DNA of 64,000 bases from CAZSBB01 sp964605235 (GCA_964605235.1 CAZSBB010000004.1:124001-188000); one strand, 5' to 3'. Positions 19,094-27,829 are shown, counted from the first letter of the stretch. The notes: a model not told the origin generated them from the sequence alone. Translations and numbers: made by a program.

Positions 19094-19843
19094 ATGGCCA
19101 CCAGTTTCGGCGCTTTGTGCAATACGTTCTACATCAATCAGAAGATGGCGCTGAAGATGGACCTGCCTCACGACCGGGAGACCATCCTGCATCTTTTCGA
19201 CAGCATCCGCAAGGGCATGCCGGAGATGGACCGGTTCCGGCGCTACCGCGGCGAGCTGGCGCTCGAATCCTCCCGCAAGCACCCCGGCTACCGCTGGCTG
19301 GCGCTGCGGCAGAACAGCATCCGCACCGGGTACGCCAACCCGCCTTCCATGGCGGACGGCTATGCCCTGCATCGGCTGATCCTCCAGACCGCGCCCTACC
19401 ACCTGTCCATCAGCCCGCTCGATGTGGACTACATGGAACTGCTCTTTGGTTTCGATCTCGAAAGCGAAGCCAACCACGATGAGATCATCGCCAACGCCCT
19501 GTACAGCCATGGCCCGCTGGCGGAACTGGTGCGCCTGCCCGACGCCCGGCTGACCGACCTGCAACCGGTGCTGGGCTTTGTGTTGTCGAACGAAGGCGAC
19601 CTGCAGTGCCATGTGGAAGTCAAAACCCGGCGGCGCGGCCGGCGCGGCAACGCCAAACGCTATCGCACCGACCCGCTGAGCATCTTCCTGACCCTCCGCA
19701 AATACGGCCCATTCGACAAAGTGGAAGACCTGCCCGAAGCGCTCGACAAACTGGCGGCCCGCGCGGAAGCCATTGCCGTCGATCGCGTGGTGCCGCACCT
19801 GCTGACGCCCATCGCCCGGCACATCACCTCCGGCAGCGCCTGA
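19094..19843 (+). CDS. Conserved hypothetical protein, planctomycete type
   Basis: A 249-residue soluble protein beginning MATSFGALCNTFYINQKMALKMDLP (first 20: MATSFGALCNTFYINQKMAL). It has no signal peptide or membrane helix. I recall similar proteins of unknown function in planctomycetes. Visible features are a regular mixed composition, the string LHLFDSIRKGMPEMDRFRRY, the string HLSISPLDVDYMELLFGFDLE, and a basic patch KTRRRGRRGNAKRY that could touch nucleic acid or a membrane. The ATG at 19094 follows a consensus extended -10 promoter; the 25 residues in frame upstream are unlikely. Function unknown. Confidence 0.85.
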   Translation: MATSFGALCNTFYINQKMALKMDLPHDRETILHLFDSIRKGMPEMDRFRRYRGELALESSRKHPGYRWLALRQNSIRTGYANPPSMADGYALHRLILQTAPYHLSISPLDVDYMELLFGFDLESEANHDEIIANALYSHGPLAELVRLPDARLTDLQPVLGFVLSNEGDLQCHVEVKTRRRGRRGNAKRYRTDPLSIFLTLRKYGPFDKVEDLPEALDKLAARAEAIAVDRVVPHLLTPIARHITSGSA

Positions 19844-19872
19844 ACGTCATCGGTTCAACATCGGAACCCGCC

Positions 19873-21378
19873 ATGCCCCACCGCCTGCGCCTGTCGTGTG
19901 TCCTGTTGGGTCTGCTGCTGCTGCTCACCGCTCCGCCAACCACGCACGCGGAACCGGCGGCGGGGTGGCAATCAGCGATTGATCAGCTTGATGTTCCCGG
20001 CGCGGTGGTCGCAGGCAACTGGCAGCGCACCGACACCGGCTTGCAGGTGCAGGCGCAATCCGGCGCGCGGGTGAAGCTGGCGGAGCGCATGCCCCCGGCG
20101 TACGACCTGCAGGTGGCGTTCACCCGGCAGACGGGGGTGCATTCCATCGCGGTCATTTTTCCGCTGGGGGCAGGGCAGGCGTCACTGGAAATCGACGCCT
20201 GGGGTCAGCATCTGGCGGGCATCCAGAACATTGCCGGGCGGACGCTGCGCGACAACGCCACCCGCCGGGAAAATATGACGCTGGAAAACGGCCGGCGGTA
20301 TCAGTTGGTCATGCAGGTGCGGCCGACCGGCGTGCGCGCCACGCTCGATGGTCAGCAGATCATCCAATACGACGGCAACGGCGAAGACCTGAGCGTGCTG
20401 GACGTCTGGCGTCTGCCGGAGAAACAGCAGTTGGGCATCGGCGCCTGGGACAGTCAGACGCTGTTTCATACGGTCGCCTGGCGCGAAGTGCCGGTGGCTG
20501 CGCTCGCTGCGGACGCCTCCGTCACGCCAGCCCGCACGCCGGAGCCCGCGCCTGCACCGCCGGTCGCCAAACCCGCCCCCGCCACCGAGCCGGCGCCCGC
20601 CGCTCAAGCTGCCCCCGCGGCGCCGGCTGCCGTTCCGCCGACGGTTCCATCCCCGGAGACGCCCAGCGCACCCGCCAGCGTTCCAGCTTCGCTCAAGCGC
20701 CAGCGCGTGCTGCTGGTGATCGCCAACCAGGACTTTTTTTACCGGGAGTATGCCGACCCGCGCGCAGAGCTCGAACGCGCGGGCATCGCTGTCACCGTGG
20801 CGGCGGCGCGGCGGGGCGTGTGTCGGCCACACCCCGGCTCCGGACAAGGCGGCGGCAGCGGCGAGGTGAACGCCCAGCTCGCGCTGGCGCAGGCGAAGGC
20901 CGCCGACTATGACGCCATCCTGTTCGCCGGCGGGTGGGGTTCCTCGGCGTACCAGTTCGCCTTTGACGGCAGGTATGACAATCCGGCGTACAACGGCGAT
21001 CCCGAGAGCAAGGCGCACGCCAATCGGCTGATCGGGGAGTTCCTCGCCCAGGGCAAGCCGACGGCGGCGCTGTGCAATGCGGTGTCGGTGCTGGCGTGGG
21101 CGCGGGTGGACGGCCGCAGCCCCCTGGCGGGCAAGCGTGCGGTGGCGCCGCGGCGGGAGGCGGCGTCGGGCATTTACAACGGGAAACACGACCAACCCTC
21201 CTGCCGCTGGCATCCGCAAGTCAATGGCGCGATTCTGTCGCCCGCCGGTGCGATCGGCGATCCGCGCACGGCTGCGGATGACGTGCTGGTGGACGGGCTG
21301 ATCGTGACCGGCGAAGACGACATTTCCGCCCGCGAAATGGGGCGCACGCTGGTGCGGCTGCTGCAGCAGGAACGTTGA
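19873..21378 (+). CDS. Secreted protein: DUF1080/LamG-like domain fused to a DJ-1/PfpI domain
   Basis: A 501-residue protein with a Sec signal peptide (about 1-26, cleavage after THA). Residues about 30-210 form a beta-rich domain resembling the concanavalin-like 3-keto-disaccharide hydrolase/LamG folds common in planctomycetes (GNWQRTDTGLQVQA, ENGRRYQLVMQVRPTGVRATLDG). A Pro/Ala linker follows (about 215-275). Residues about 278-500 are DJ-1/PfpI-like: VLLVIANQDFFYREYADPRAELERAG, DAILFAGGWGS, and the nucleophile elbow AALCNAVSV with Cys401. That Cys suggests an active thiol. The partner domain suggests carbohydrate or cell-surface binding. The fold of the first domain is judged from pattern only. 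Confidence 0.8.
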   Translation: MPHRLRLSCVLLGLLLLLTAPPTTHAEPAAGWQSAIDQLDVPGAVVAGNWQRTDTGLQVQAQSGARVKLAERMPPAYDLQVAFTRQTGVHSIAVIFPLGAGQASLEIDAWGQHLAGIQNIAGRTLRDNATRRENMTLENGRRYQLVMQVRPTGVRATLDGQQIIQYDGNGEDLSVLDVWRLPEKQQLGIGAWDSQTLFHTVAWREVPVAALAADASVTPARTPEPAPAPPVAKPAPATEPAPAAQAAPAAPAAVPPTVPSPETPSAPASVPASLKRQRVLLVIANQDFFYREYADPRAELERAGIAVTVAAARRGVCRPHPGSGQGGGSGEVNAQLALAQAKAADYDAILFAGGWGSSAYQFAFDGRYDNPAYNGDPESKAHANRLIGEFLAQGKPTAALCNAVSVLAWARVDGRSPLAGKRAVAPRREAASGIYNGKHDQPSCRWHPQVNGAILSPAGAIGDPRTAADDVLVDGLIVTGEDDISAREMGRTLVRLLQQER

Positions 21379-21410
21379 AGGATTGCTGCGCGCTGCCGGT
21401 GCATGAGACG

Positions 21411-21439
21411 TTGGACGCCGCGAAAACGGTTGCTACAAT
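21411..21439 (+). promoter_or_regulatory. Sigma-70 type promoter for korAB
   Basis: TTGGAC, 17 bp, TACAAT. Transcription should begin near 21446, giving a leader of about 98 nt to the korA ATG. Confidence 0.75.
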
Positions 21440-21446
21440 TGCTCCC

Positions 21447-21459
21447 CCGGCTTAGCCGG
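21447..21459 (+). promoter_or_regulatory. Palindrome CCGGCTTAGCCGG at the korA transcription start
   Basis: A 5-bp stem with a 3-base loop right after the predicted start point. Nearly the same palindrome stands before korB (23628-23641), so it may be an operator or an RNA hairpin shared by the two genes. Confidence 0.45.
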
Positions 21460-21543
21460 TAAGCGGCTGCTTCCCCCGCCGATTCGTGGAAGAGTTGGCT
21501 GATCCCGCCAAATTGCCCGCCTGGGCCCAAGGAGCGACGCCAC

Positions 21544-23541
21544 ATGGTCGCTGGCACGGCTTCCCCTCAGTCGTCCTCTAACAAACCGGTTACGGAACTC
21601 AAATCTGCGGTTATCCGCTTCGCCGGTGACTCCGGCGACGGTATGCAGCTAGCCGGCACCCAGTTCACCGACACCAGCGCCATTTTTGGCAACGATGTCG
21701 CCACCCTGCCCGACTTCCCGGCGGAAATCCGCGCCCCAGCCGGCACCGTCGCGGGCGTCTCCGGCTTTCAGATCAACTTCGCCAATGCCGACATCCACAC
21801 CCCCGGCGACGAAGTCAATGCCCTGATCGCCATGAACCCCGCTGCGTTCAAGGCGCACATCGACGATGTGCAGCCCGGCGGCATCGTGGTCGCCAACGAG
21901 AGCGAGTTCAACAAGGTCAACCTCCGCAAAGCGGGCTATCCCGAAGGCTACACCCCGCTGGAGGATGAGAAGTTCACCACCAAGTACAAGCTGTACAAGG
22001 TGCCCATCACCCGCCTCAATGAAGAAGCCCTGGCGGAATCGGGCATGGGCGCCAAGGACATCGGGCGCTGCAAGAACATGTACGCCCTGGGCCTGATCTA
22101 CTGGCTGTACGATCGCCCCATCGACACCACCGTCGGCTTCCTCGAAGACTACTTCGGCAAAAAGAAGAAGCTGCCGCAGGTCGCCGAAGCCAACGTGCGC
22201 GCCCTCAAGAGCGGGTTCTACTTCGGTGAAACCACCGAAATGTTCCCGGTGCGCTACCACATCGCCCGCGCCCCGGTCGCCCCGGGCGTTTATCGCAAGA
22301 TCACCGGCAACGAAGGCGTGGCGTTCGGCCTGATCACCGCCGGCAAACTCGCGGGCAAGGAAATCGTGTACTGCACGTACCCGATCACCCCCGCCAGCGA
22401 CATCCTGCACAACCTCGCCCCGCTGCGCCAGTTCAACGTCAAGACCTTCCAGGCCGAGGACGAAATTGCCGCCATGTGCTCGGCGATCGGCGCGTCTTTT
22501 GCCGGCCAACTGGGCATCACCGGCACCAGCGGCCCGGGCCTGGCGCTCAAGAGCGAAGCCCTCAACCTCGCCCTCATGATGGAACTGCCCGTCGTCGTCA
22601 TCGACGTCCAGCGCGGCGGCCCCTCCACCGGCCTGCCCACCAAAACCGAACAGTCCGACCTGCTGCAGGCGATGTTCGGCCGCAACGGCGACAGCCCGCT
22701 GGTGGTGCTCGCCCCCTGCTCGCCTTCGGACTGCTTTGACCTCGCCATCGAAGCCGTGCGCATTGCCGTGCGGCACATGATCCCGGTGCTGCTGCTGAGC
22801 GACGGCTATCTCGCCAACGGCGCTGAGCCGTGGCAGATTCCCAACCTCAACGAACTGGCGCCCATCACCGTCAAGCATCCCACCGAAGCCGACCAGGAAG
22901 GCTTCCACACCTACAGCCGCGATGAAAACCTCTCCCGTCCCTGGGCGCTGCCGGGCACCAAGGGGCTGGAGCATCGGCTCGGCGGTCTGGAAAAAGCCCA
23001 TATCGCCGGCAACGTCAGCTATGACAGTGAAAATCACCAGATCATGACGGACATTCGGCGGGACAAGGTCAACCGCGTCGCCAATCACATCCCGGAACTG
23101 GAAGTCATGGGCGACCCCACGGGCGACCTGCTGGTCCTGGGCTGGGGCGGCACCTATGGCTCGATCCTCACCGCGGTGGATCGCGCCCGCGCCCAGGGCA
23201 AGAAGGTTTCCAGCGCCCACCTGCGCTACCTCAACCCCATGCCGAAGAACCTCGGCCAGGTGCTCAAAAACTTCAAACGCGTGCTGGTCCCGGAACTGAA
23301 CGCCGGCCAGCTCCGCCTGCTGCTGCGCGGCAAATACCTGGTCGATGCCCGCGGCCTGAACAAAGTCTCCGGCAAACCTTTCCTCATCGAGGAAATCTCC
23401 GAAGCCATTGACCTGATGCTGGCGGATAAATTCGGCGACCGCGAATACCTCACCCCCCGCTGGCACAAGGTGCGGCTGGAGGATCAGGACCTGGACCTCA
23501 CCGCGCCGTTGCCCGCTGGCGGCGGTGAAGCCGAAGGCTGA
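21544..23541 (+). CDS. korA: 2-oxoacid:ferredoxin oxidoreductase, alpha subunit (fused gamma-alpha)
   Basis: A 665-residue subunit of a 2-oxoglutarate (or related 2-oxoacid) ferredoxin oxidoreductase, which decarboxylates the acid to acyl-CoA and reduces ferredoxin. An N-terminal gamma-type domain (VIRFAGDSGDGMQLAG, DFPAEIRAPAGTVAGVSGFQ) precedes the alpha-type pyrimidine-binding domain (YCTYPITPASDILHNLA, GITGTSGPGLALKSEALNLA). It matches the KorA layout in length. It starts at ATG 21544, with AAGGAGCG about seven bases upstream. It is followed 115 bp later by korB, and the two make the enzyme. Confidence 0.95.
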   Translation: MVAGTASPQSSSNKPVTELKSAVIRFAGDSGDGMQLAGTQFTDTSAIFGNDVATLPDFPAEIRAPAGTVAGVSGFQINFANADIHTPGDEVNALIAMNPAAFKAHIDDVQPGGIVVANESEFNKVNLRKAGYPEGYTPLEDEKFTTKYKLYKVPITRLNEEALAESGMGAKDIGRCKNMYALGLIYWLYDRPIDTTVGFLEDYFGKKKKLPQVAEANVRALKSGFYFGETTEMFPVRYHIARAPVAPGVYRKITGNEGVAFGLITAGKLAGKEIVYCTYPITPASDILHNLAPLRQFNVKTFQAEDEIAAMCSAIGASFAGQLGITGTSGPGLALKSEALNLALMMELPVVVIDVQRGGPSTGLPTKTEQSDLLQAMFGRNGDSPLVVLAPCSPSDCFDLAIEAVRIAVRHMIPVLLLSDGYLANGAEPWQIPNLNELAPITVKHPTEADQEGFHTYSRDENLSRPWALPGTKGLEHRLGGLEKAHIAGNVSYDSENHQIMTDIRRDKVNRVANHIPELEVMGDPTGDLLVLGWGGTYGSILTAVDRARAQGKKVSSAHLRYLNPMPKNLGQVLKNFKRVLVPELNAGQLRLLLRGKYLVDARGLNKVSGKPFLIEEISEAIDLMLADKFGDREYLTPRWHKVRLEDQDLDLTAPLPAGGGEAEG

Positions 23542-23627
23542 GCATGCCTATGATGTCAACGCTGCGGTCGCTGCCGTGGCGACCCGAAAGTATCGAGTGC
23601 TTGCAGGATCGTGAACATTTGCGATGG

Positions 23628-23641
23628 CCGGCTTAAGCCGG
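23628..23641 (+). promoter_or_regulatory. Palindrome CCGGCTTAAGCCGG before korB
   Basis: A 14-bp perfect palindrome (or 5-bp hairpin with a 4-base loop in RNA). Its 3' end runs into the GGAAGG ribosome site of korB (23640-23645), so the hairpin could affect korB translation. Compare 21447-21459 before korA. Confidence 0.45.
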
Positions 23642-23656
23642 AAGGCAATTTCCGCC

Positions 23657-24673
23657 ATGACCACTACCCCGCTGACTGTGCTGACTCCCAAGGACTTCGC
23701 CTCCGATCAGGACGTGCGCTGGTGCCCCGGCTGCGGCGACTACGCGATCCTTAATCAGGTCCGCCGCGCCCTGGCGAAAATCGGCGCCGTGCGCGAGAAG
23801 ACGGTCTTCGTCTCCGGCATCGGTTGCTCGAGCCGCTTCCCCTACTACATGCAGACCTATGGCCTGCACTCGATCCACGGCCGGGCCCCGGCGTTCGCCA
23901 CCGGCATCAAGATCGCCAACCCCGATCTGGACGTGTGGCTGGTCACCGGCGACGGCGACGGCCTGTCCATCGGCGGCAATCACCTGATGCACGTGCTCCG
24001 CCGCAACGTCAACCTCAAGATCATGCTCTTCAACAATGAAATCTACGGGCTGACCAAGGGCCAGTACTCCCCCACCAGCCCCGAAGGCAAAAAAACCAAG
24101 TCCAGCCCGCTGGGCGTCATCGACATGCCCCTGACCCCCACCAGCGTCGCCCTGGCGAGCGAAGCCAGCTTCGTCGCCCGCGCGGTCGATGTCGACAAAG
24201 ACCTGGGCGATGTGCTCGAACGTGCCGCCAAACATCAGGGCTCGGCGTTCGTGGAAATCTACCAGGACTGCAATATCTTCAACCACAAGGCCTTCGAGTA
24301 CGCCACCGACAAGGACACCAAGGAAGACCATGTCATCCGGCTCGAACATGGCAAGCCGTTGATCTTCGGCAAGGACCGCAACAAGGGCATCTGGCTCGAC
24401 GGCAACCGCAAACCCCGCGTGGTCGAGCTGGGCAAGGGCATTCACGCCGACGACCTGCTGTTCCACGACGAGCACGACGAAAGCCTGGCGTTCCTGCTCA
24501 GCCGGCTGCGCCACCCCGAGTTCCCCGAACCGCTGGGCGTGTTCTACTCCATTCAGGATGAATGCTACGAGAACCTGCTGCAGAAGCAGGTGGACGACGC
24601 CAAAGCCGCCCGCGGCGACGCCGACCTGGAGAAGCTGTTCTACGCCGCCGACACCTATGAAGTGAAGGGCTGA
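23657..24673 (+). CDS. korB: 2-oxoacid:ferredoxin oxidoreductase, beta subunit
   Basis: A 338-residue TPP- and [4Fe-4S]-binding subunit. RWCPGCGDYAIL and SGIGCSSRFPYY carry the cluster cysteines. The TPP motif GDGDGLSIGGNHLMHVLRRN ends in the NNEIYG segment typical of KorB. ILQDCN-type Cys in IYQDCNIFNHKAFEYA is also conserved. The ATG at 23657 follows GGAAGG; an ATG at 23624 in frame would add 11 residues but has no ribosome site. Expected substrate is 2-oxoglutarate, with pyruvate or branched acids as alternatives. A terminator follows. Confidence 0.95.
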   Translation: MTTTPLTVLTPKDFASDQDVRWCPGCGDYAILNQVRRALAKIGAVREKTVFVSGIGCSSRFPYYMQTYGLHSIHGRAPAFATGIKIANPDLDVWLVTGDGDGLSIGGNHLMHVLRRNVNLKIMLFNNEIYGLTKGQYSPTSPEGKKTKSSPLGVIDMPLTPTSVALASEASFVARAVDVDKDLGDVLERAAKHQGSAFVEIYQDCNIFNHKAFEYATDKDTKEDHVIRLEHGKPLIFGKDRNKGIWLDGNRKPRVVELGKGIHADDLLFHDEHDESLAFLLSRLRHPEFPEPLGVFYSIQDECYENLLQKQVDDAKAARGDADLEKLFYAADTYEVKG

Positions 24674-24705
24674 AACGCCCAGCGCTCATCCAGCAACCAA
24701 CCTCC

Positions 24706-24733
24706 AACCGACCGCAACCCGGTCGGTTTTTTT
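24706..24733 (+). terminator. Rho-independent terminator after korB
   Basis: An 8-bp stem AACCGACC/GGTCGGTT with a 7-base loop, then a run of Ts. Confidence 0.93.
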
Positions 24734-24797
24734 CTGCGCGGAGCAACGTGCAGAGGGCGCATCTCGTCATCTCAGGAACTTACTTTTACCCGCAAGC

Positions 24798-25018
24798 TTG
24801 CCGTGTTCGGTGTTCGCCCCTGCAAGGGGCGAAGGAAAGTAGCCCCGAGTGGAGCGCAGCTCGTGGGAACCGGCGTTCCTGGCATCTCTCACCCCGGCAG
24901 GGGTGAAGTGTGCTTCCGCCGTCCCTCCGGGACGGATAGAAATGCAGTTCCCTCATCTCCCCACGGGTTTCGCTGCGCTTCACCCGTGGCTACTGTCCTC
25001 GACCCCTGTCGGGGTCGA
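24798..25018. repeat. Intergenic repeat family C, copy 1 (with an inverted half)
   Basis: The unit contains a hairpin TTCGCCCCTGCAAGGGGCGAA, the string AGTGGAGCGCAGC with CTCGTGG, and a hairpin CACCCCGGCAGGGGTG. Copy 2 lies at 36045-36180. Here the second half (24961-25018) holds CCACGGG..CCCGTGGCTAC and GACCCCTGTCGGGGTC, which look like the same elements in reverse, so two units seem to face each other. The gap between korB and the zinc-ribbon gene holds nothing else. Confidence 0.65.
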
Positions 25019-25060
25019 AAACCACCAGCGCTCCCTGCCAAGCTGAATCGGCAGCCGGCG

Positions 25061-25261
25061 TCAGTCTGGCTTGGAACTGTCTGTCGCAGCGGGTTTCCGT
25101 TCGACCGCCTGGAACCAGAACCAACGGCAGTTCGGACACCGATCCACGATGAATTTCTTCCACGACCAGGCCGCGATCCGCACCAAGCCCGCTTCACCCG
25201 CGTCGCGAATATGACCGCATTTCACACAACGTACTTGCCAGCCCGGCGCGTAGCCTTTCAT
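25061..25261 (-). CDS. Zinc-ribbon microprotein
   Basis: A 66-residue protein, MKGYAPGWQVRCVKCGHIRD at the start, with two CxxC pairs (CVKC and CPNC, 30 residues apart), a classic four-cysteine zinc ribbon. An aromatic stretch surrounds the second pair (CPNCRWFWFQAVE). A GGGAG site lies about eight bases before the ATG at 25261. It lies just after nadB in the same direction (68 bp) and may be co-transcribed. Function unknown; a structural or nucleic-acid-binding role is possible. The much longer open frame in this region is an artefact of GC-rich sequence. Confidence 0.7.
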   Translation of the reverse strand: MKGYAPGWQVRCVKCGHIRDAGEAGLVRIAAWSWKKFIVDRCPNCRWFWFQAVERKPAATDSSKPD

Positions 25262-25329
25262 GGCTAATCTCCCGGCGGGTGCTCTGGTGTCCGCTGTCCG
25301 GCAATGCTCCACAACCCACAGCATCGCCG

Positions 25330-27015
25330 TTACCGCGACGCCGACGCCGCGCCCTCGCGCACCGGCGTCAGCTCCGGCTCGCGGCGACCGCGGTGCCAGA
25401 CATCGTGGGCATGGAAGTCCGCGTGGCTGTCGGGGCAATCCACCCGGTAGTGCGTGCCGCGTGACTCGGCGCGCCAGCGGGCCGCGCGGGTGAGCAGCGC
25501 CCCGACCAGCAGCAGGTTCTGCACTTCCCAGCCGCCGCGGTCGTCGAAGATTTTGTCCAGCGTGTAGCGGGCCCAGAAGTCGAACATTTCCGCCACTTCG
25601 TCCAGGCGTTTGCCGTCGCGCTCGATGCCCACATGCCGCCACATCACGCTGCGCAGGCTCGAGCGCACGTCCGCCAGGTCCAGCTCCGAGCGTTCGGAAA
25701 TGGGAATGTCGGAGATGAGCTTGACCGGCTGATGCGCCCCGTCGGCAATGAGTTCCTTGCAGGCGTCACCGGCGATCTGGCCAAAGACCAGCCCTTCGAG
25801 CAGGCTGTTGGACGCCAGGCGATTGGCGCCATGCAGCCCGGTGCACGCGACCTCGCCGCAGGCGAGCAGGCCCGGCACGCTGGTGCGGGCGCCGTCGTCG
25901 GTGAGCACGCCGCCGACCATGTAGTGGGCGGAAGGATGGATGGGGATGAGTGCCTTGCCGGGGTCGATTTCAAAGTTGCGCAGGTTGCGGAAAATGCTGG
26001 GAAAACGCTTGGCGAAGCGTTCGGTGCCCAGATGCCGGCAGTCGAGGTAGACGTGGGTGTGATTGGTTTTGGCCATCTGGGCGAGGATGGCGCGGCTGAC
26101 GATGTCGCGCGGGGCGAGTTCCGCCAGCTCGTGGTAGTCGGGCATGAAGCGATGGCCGTTGTGGTCCAGCAGCAGCGCCCCTTCGCCGCGGACGGCTTCG
26201 GTGATGAGGCTGCGGGCGGCGCCGGCGACATACAGCGTGGTGGGGTGAAACTGCATGAACGCCATGTCCGCCAGCCGGGCGCCGGCGCGGTACGCCATCG
26301 CCAGGCCGTCGCCGGTGCTGACCGCCGGGTTGGTGGATTCGCGGAACACCTGGCCGCAGCCGCCGGAGGCGAGGATGGTGGCTTTGGCCCAGATGACCTG
26401 CAGGCCGTAGCGGGGGTGATGGGTGATGGCGCCCAGGCAGCGGGGGCTGGCGCCGTCGAGGGTGATGAGGTCGAGCACGAAGCACTGCTCGAAGACGCGG
26501 ATGTTGTCGCGGCTGCGGACCTGCTGATCGAGCGTGCGGGCGAGCACTTTGCCGGTGGCGTCGCCGTCGGCGTGCAGGATGCGGTGACAGGAGTGGCCGC
26601 CTTCGCGTCCCAGGGACACCTCGGCGAGGGAGTGGGCGGTCTGGCCCTGGGCATTGTCGAAGCCCATGCCCCAGCCGAGCAATTGCTGCATTGCCGCCGG
26701 GGCGCGTTCCACCACCAGGCGCACGATCGGTTCATCGCACAGGTCGGCGCCGGCGCGCAGGGTGTCCTGCACATGGCTGTCGAAGCCGTCGTCGGCCGCC
26801 ACCACCGCCGCCACGCCGCCCTGCGCCCAGTAGGTGTTGCTCTGCTTCAAATCCGCCTTGGCGGCCATGATGACATCGCCATGGCGACTGGCGGTCAGGG
26901 CGGCGGACTGGCCCGCGACGCCCGAACCGATCACCAGCACATCGGTGAAAATGTGCGGCAGCAGCGCCGCCCGGAAGGGAATGAGATAGCGACGTTCATC
27001 AAAGACGCTGTGCAT
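25330..27015 (-). CDS. nadB: L-aspartate oxidase
   Basis: A 561-residue FAD enzyme that oxidises L-aspartate to iminoaspartate, the first step of de novo NAD synthesis. The FAD-binding start is DVLVIGSGVAGQSAALTASR. It has SNTYWAQGGVAAV, the catalytic-site segment HSCHRILHADGDATGK, TLASGGCGQVFREST-type loop (ILASGGCGQVFREST), FMQFHPTTLY, the HYMVGGVLTDD segment and HGANRLASNSLLEGLVFG, all standard for NadB rather than SdhA. The C-terminal helical domain is complete. It starts at ATG 27015. No nadA or nadC is next to it. Confidence 0.95.
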   Translation of the reverse strand: MHSVFDERRYLIPFRAALLPHIFTDVLVIGSGVAGQSAALTASRHGDVIMAAKADLKQSNTYWAQGGVAAVVAADDGFDSHVQDTLRAGADLCDEPIVRLVVERAPAAMQQLLGWGMGFDNAQGQTAHSLAEVSLGREGGHSCHRILHADGDATGKVLARTLDQQVRSRDNIRVFEQCFVLDLITLDGASPRCLGAITHHPRYGLQVIWAKATILASGGCGQVFRESTNPAVSTGDGLAMAYRAGARLADMAFMQFHPTTLYVAGAARSLITEAVRGEGALLLDHNGHRFMPDYHELAELAPRDIVSRAILAQMAKTNHTHVYLDCRHLGTERFAKRFPSIFRNLRNFEIDPGKALIPIHPSAHYMVGGVLTDDGARTSVPGLLACGEVACTGLHGANRLASNSLLEGLVFGQIAGDACKELIADGAHQPVKLISDIPISERSELDLADVRSSLRSVMWRHVGIERDGKRLDEVAEMFDFWARYTLDKIFDDRGGWEVQNLLLVGALLTRAARWRAESRGTHYRVDCPDSHADFHAHDVWHRGRREPELTPVREGAASASR

Positions 27016-27104
27016 CGCGTTAGTCTACCATGAGCCGCCCGATTCCCCGCATCCGACTCCCCTGCCGTCCAGGCAAACGCCTGGACCCTGGACATCCTGT
27101 ACTG

Positions 27105-27194
27105 AACGAGCCCCGACCGTGAGGGAGGGGTTGTTTTCGTGACGTCACCCCGTCGCGGCTGCGTCGCAACCCCTTGCTGACGCGCGGGGCTCGC
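27105..27194. repeat. Intergenic repeat family A, copy 1
   Basis: A palindromic element bounded by ACGAGCCCC and GGGGCTCG, with GTGAGGGAGGGGT on the left and CCCCTTGCTGACGCGC on the right. It fills the gap between nadB and the PTS gene. Four more copies lie in this window (35857, 37450, 47860, 63677). Confidence 0.8.
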
Positions 27195-27326
27195 AAGAAA
27201 GTTGGTACATGCGTTGGCTCTGCGCCGCCGTCACGCAATTGCCCCCCCACGCCTGCGGCGATATGCTGCCATGCTTTGCCCGGCCAGCGGAGTTGGGAGT
27301 CAAAAGTGCCCACGGGAAGTGCGACC

Positions 27327-27785
27327 ATGCTGCTATCGGAGATTCTCAACCCGCAATGCGTCAAAGCGCCGCTCGCCGCCGCCAACAAGCGGGAGGCGAT
27401 CTTTGAACTCATCGACCTGCTGGCGGAGGCCGGCGAAATCGGCGACCGGGCGGAACTGAAACAGGCGGTGTGGGAACGTGAAACCACCCGCACCACCGGC
27501 ATCGGGCACGGCATCGCCATCCCCCACGGCAAAACCGCCGGCTGCCCCAAAATCACCATGGCGATCGGCAAGCCCGCCGAGCCCCTCGAATTCGGCGCCA
27601 TCGACCACCGCCCGGTCAACCTCATCGTCCTGCTGGCGTCCCCGCTGGACCAGACCGGCCCGCACATCCAGACCCTCGCCGCCGTCAGCCAGATGCTGGT
27701 CAAAGACGACGTCCGCGCCGCCTTCGCCGCCGCCGCCAGTTCCGAGCAGTTGCTGACGCTGGTCAGACAGCATCAGCCCAAGTGA
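27327..27785 (+). CDS. PTS EIIA type-2 domain protein (PtsN-like)
   Basis: A 152-residue single EIIA domain of the fructose/mannitol type. The phosphorylated histidine is H67 in GIGHGIAIPHGK, and H61 is a second conserved His. VNLIVLLASPLDQ and HIQTLAAVSQML are family strands. There is no EIIB or EIIC domain, and no transporter is nearby, so it is more likely regulatory, as in the nitrogen-related PTS, than a sugar importer. The ATG at 27327 follows GGGAAG by seven bases; the longer frame from 27174 runs through repeat A and is rejected. Confidence 0.9.
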   Translation: MLLSEILNPQCVKAPLAAANKREAIFELIDLLAEAGEIGDRAELKQAVWERETTRTTGIGHGIAIPHGKTAGCPKITMAIGKPAEPLEFGAIDHRPVNLIVLLASPLDQTGPHIQTLAAVSQMLVKDDVRAAFAAAASSEQLLTLVRQHQPK

Positions 27786-27829
27786 TGGATTTGGTGATTT
27801 GGTGATTGGGGATTTGGTGATTTGAAATC
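27784..27829. repeat. Period-8 direct repeat, GATTTGGT units
   Basis: Five imperfect units of the type GATTTGGT lie just after the PTS gene. The eight-base period matches the CACCAAGN and TCCGGGGG arrays at 44.9 and 46.4 kb. Confidence 0.6.

Noticed and set aside
23624..23656. Earlier ATG for korB
   Set aside because: No ribosome site precedes it, and it would put the palindrome inside the coding part. GGAAGG precedes the ATG at 23657.
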